From a virus, in the IMG/VR virus record IMGVR_UViG_3300030106_004085, positions 1-57,212 of that record: a stretch of DNA of 57,212 nucleotides, one strand, 5' to 3'. Position 1 is the first letter of the stretch; each line of letters starts with the position of its first letter. Made by a program: the position numbers and the translations under genes. Positions 56,250-57,212 of the stretch are shown here, in pieces. Below the pieces are notes generated by a model. The model saw only the letters and a program-made list of their open reading frames with translations, was not told where the DNA came from and made no database searches.

Positions 56250-57212
56250 TTATCTTAATCCCTGCCAGTGTGGTTGTGGTATTAATGCTCCGGCTGGAGG
56301 AGGTGCTAAACCACCAAACTCCTGCGCCCTTCTCTTGCTTTGCTCTTCGGATTCAATATGCCCTACGTCAGTAGGATCAATGTAGTATTGGCCATATCTT
56401 TGCGCGTCTGACTTTGTGAAGGGACTTGCAATATCTTCTGCATGCTGGCCTATATCCATTATATGGCCTGACTCGTATGGTTGCATCTTCGATGGTAGAA
56501 CATTCCCCTCGGCTGTTGTTGTCTCTGGATAGAACACCATAGTCCTGTTTTTCCAGAGCCTTTCTCCCCTATCTCCTGTCTTTCTAGTAATGGCTTGTTC
56601 AGCTGCACTTAGTGCACTCATTGGATTTATGTTCCAGTCCCAGTCTGGGATTAGATAATCCAGTGGCGTAGCGAATAAACTCCTTGGTCTCTCGGGGTCG
56701 CCTGTGTGCCCTGAGACCGCATCGCTGGCATCTTTAAGGGTAAATCTATCACCTAATCCTTCTAGGCCTCCGCCTTTCTTAAATGAATAGCTCCACCCAG
56801 CATCGCGTTGACTTATTCTATTCTCGTTTGGATTAAGAAGATCGTAACCTTGCATTTCATCATCACTGAATCCAGCGGTGTACCCCTTACCTCTAGTCGT
56901 AAACTCTTTCTCTAATTCACTAACTTCCGATTGAGTTAAGTCGCTAAACTCTGTACGCATCATCCTTCCTCGGATCTGCTCAGCTTCTTCGTCGTCCAAT
57001 GCAGATCGTCCTAAGAATTTCAGGGCGGTCATGTTAAGCATTCTTAGCTTTTCGTCATTGTACTTCTTAACATATCCAGGAATTCTTCCATTTACTTCTT
57101 TGAGAGATACTTCAGTGCCTGTTCGGTTGTTAATCACTACCCCAGCATCTTCGTCCAAAGACCACATAGAGATGTTTGAGTATGGGGCACCGTCGTACAT
57201 CATTTGTTGAAG
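56250..57212 (-). CDS. Giant virion-type protein, C-terminal part (residues about 2138-2457)
   Basis: This is the end of the 2457-residue frame that starts at 6510. Bases 57114-57212 duplicate 1-99, so the two parts should be joined there. An internal ATG at 57201-57203 (residue 2141) is in frame but has no ribosome site and is not a separate start. The C-terminal part is charged with short helices (KKYNDEKLRMLNMTALKFLG) and Pro/Trp-rich turns. It stops 2 nt before the 422-aa gene. Confidence 0.85.
   Translation of the reverse strand, partial: LQQMMYDGAPYSNISMWSLDEDAGVVINNRTGTEVSLKEVNGRIPGYVKKYNDEKLRMLNMTALKFLGRSALDDEEAEQIRGRMMRTEFSDLTQSEVSELEKEFTTRGKGYTAGFSDDEMQGYDLLNPNENRISQRDAGWSYSFKKGGGLEGLGDRFTLKDASDAVSGHTGDPERPRSLFATPLDYLIPDWDWNINPMSALSAAEQAITRKTGDRGERLWKNRTMVFYPETTTAEGNVLPSKMQPYESGHIMDIGQHAEDIASPFTKSDAQRYGQYYIDPTDVGHIESEEQSKRRAQEFGGLAPPPAGALIPQPHWQGLR
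57114..57212. repeat. Terminal direct repeat, right copy
   Basis: Identical to bases 1-99; see the left copy. It marks the artificial linearisation point inside the giant gene. Confidence 0.95.

Noticed and set aside
57201-57203. Separate 317-aa gene starting at this ATG
   Set aside because: The frame continues upstream through the circle join for 2140 more codons and there is no ribosome site at this ATG.

Overview
The window is a complete, circularised genome of a tailed double-stranded DNA bacteriophage (Caudoviricetes). The first 99 bases (1-99) recur exactly as the last 99 (57114-57212), so the unit is 57,113 bp. One giant reading frame runs through the join without a break. Portal, large terminase, capsid and adaptor-type genes are present. 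No tape-measure, tail-tube or sheath gene is seen, so a short-tailed (podovirus-like) particle is the best inference. The host cannot be read directly. Clear Shine-Dalgarno sites and sigma70-like promoters show it is bacterial. Phage copies of CsrA and of the RNA polymerase alpha C-terminal domain suggest a host that uses those systems.

Layout. (1) Late virion operon, minus strand, from about 28,200 down to 1 and on through the circle to 51,047: scaffold-like protein, major capsid protein, decoration-like protein, a terminator, small and large terminase, portal, adaptor, a 914-aa tail protein, a collar-like protein, several Q/N/G-rich proteins, a 2457-aa giant across the join, a 422-aa protein and a 1303-aa probable ejection protein. 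(2) Minus-strand cassette 28,282-30,682: M19-type dipeptidase, one-TM protein, calcineurin-like phosphoesterase and small HExxH protein. (3) Divergent control region about 30,680-30,995 with opposed promoters and a folded leader. (4) Plus-strand early region 30,996-48,574: many small, overlapping genes, then MoxR ATPase and VWA/HExxH protein, SSB, serine-recombinase-like protein, HTH protein, CsrA, alpha-CTD-like protein, RecE-like nuclease, ERF annealase, ParB-like protein, SF2 helicase, HNH protein and RusA resolvase. A small lysis-type membrane cassette (42,424-43,049) lies antisense inside it. (5) Plus-strand fibre-type genes 48,601-51,054, meeting the end of the late operon tail to tail.

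No DNA or RNA polymerase is recognisable. The phage appears to use host polymerases with its own recombination-type replication set. The CsrA/alpha-CTD/HTH cluster is a plausible means of redirecting host gene expression.

The most unusual signals are: a 15-bp palindrome CTGAAA-N3-TTTCAG repeated nine times round the genome (eight exact), mostly inside genes and once over a promoter -35 box; two related stem-loop elements with compensatory stem changes and leader peptides (33,969-34,241); a three-way-junction RNA candidate (36,442-36,518); and a 117-codon coiled-coil gene overprinted on the low-complexity linker of the VWA protein.
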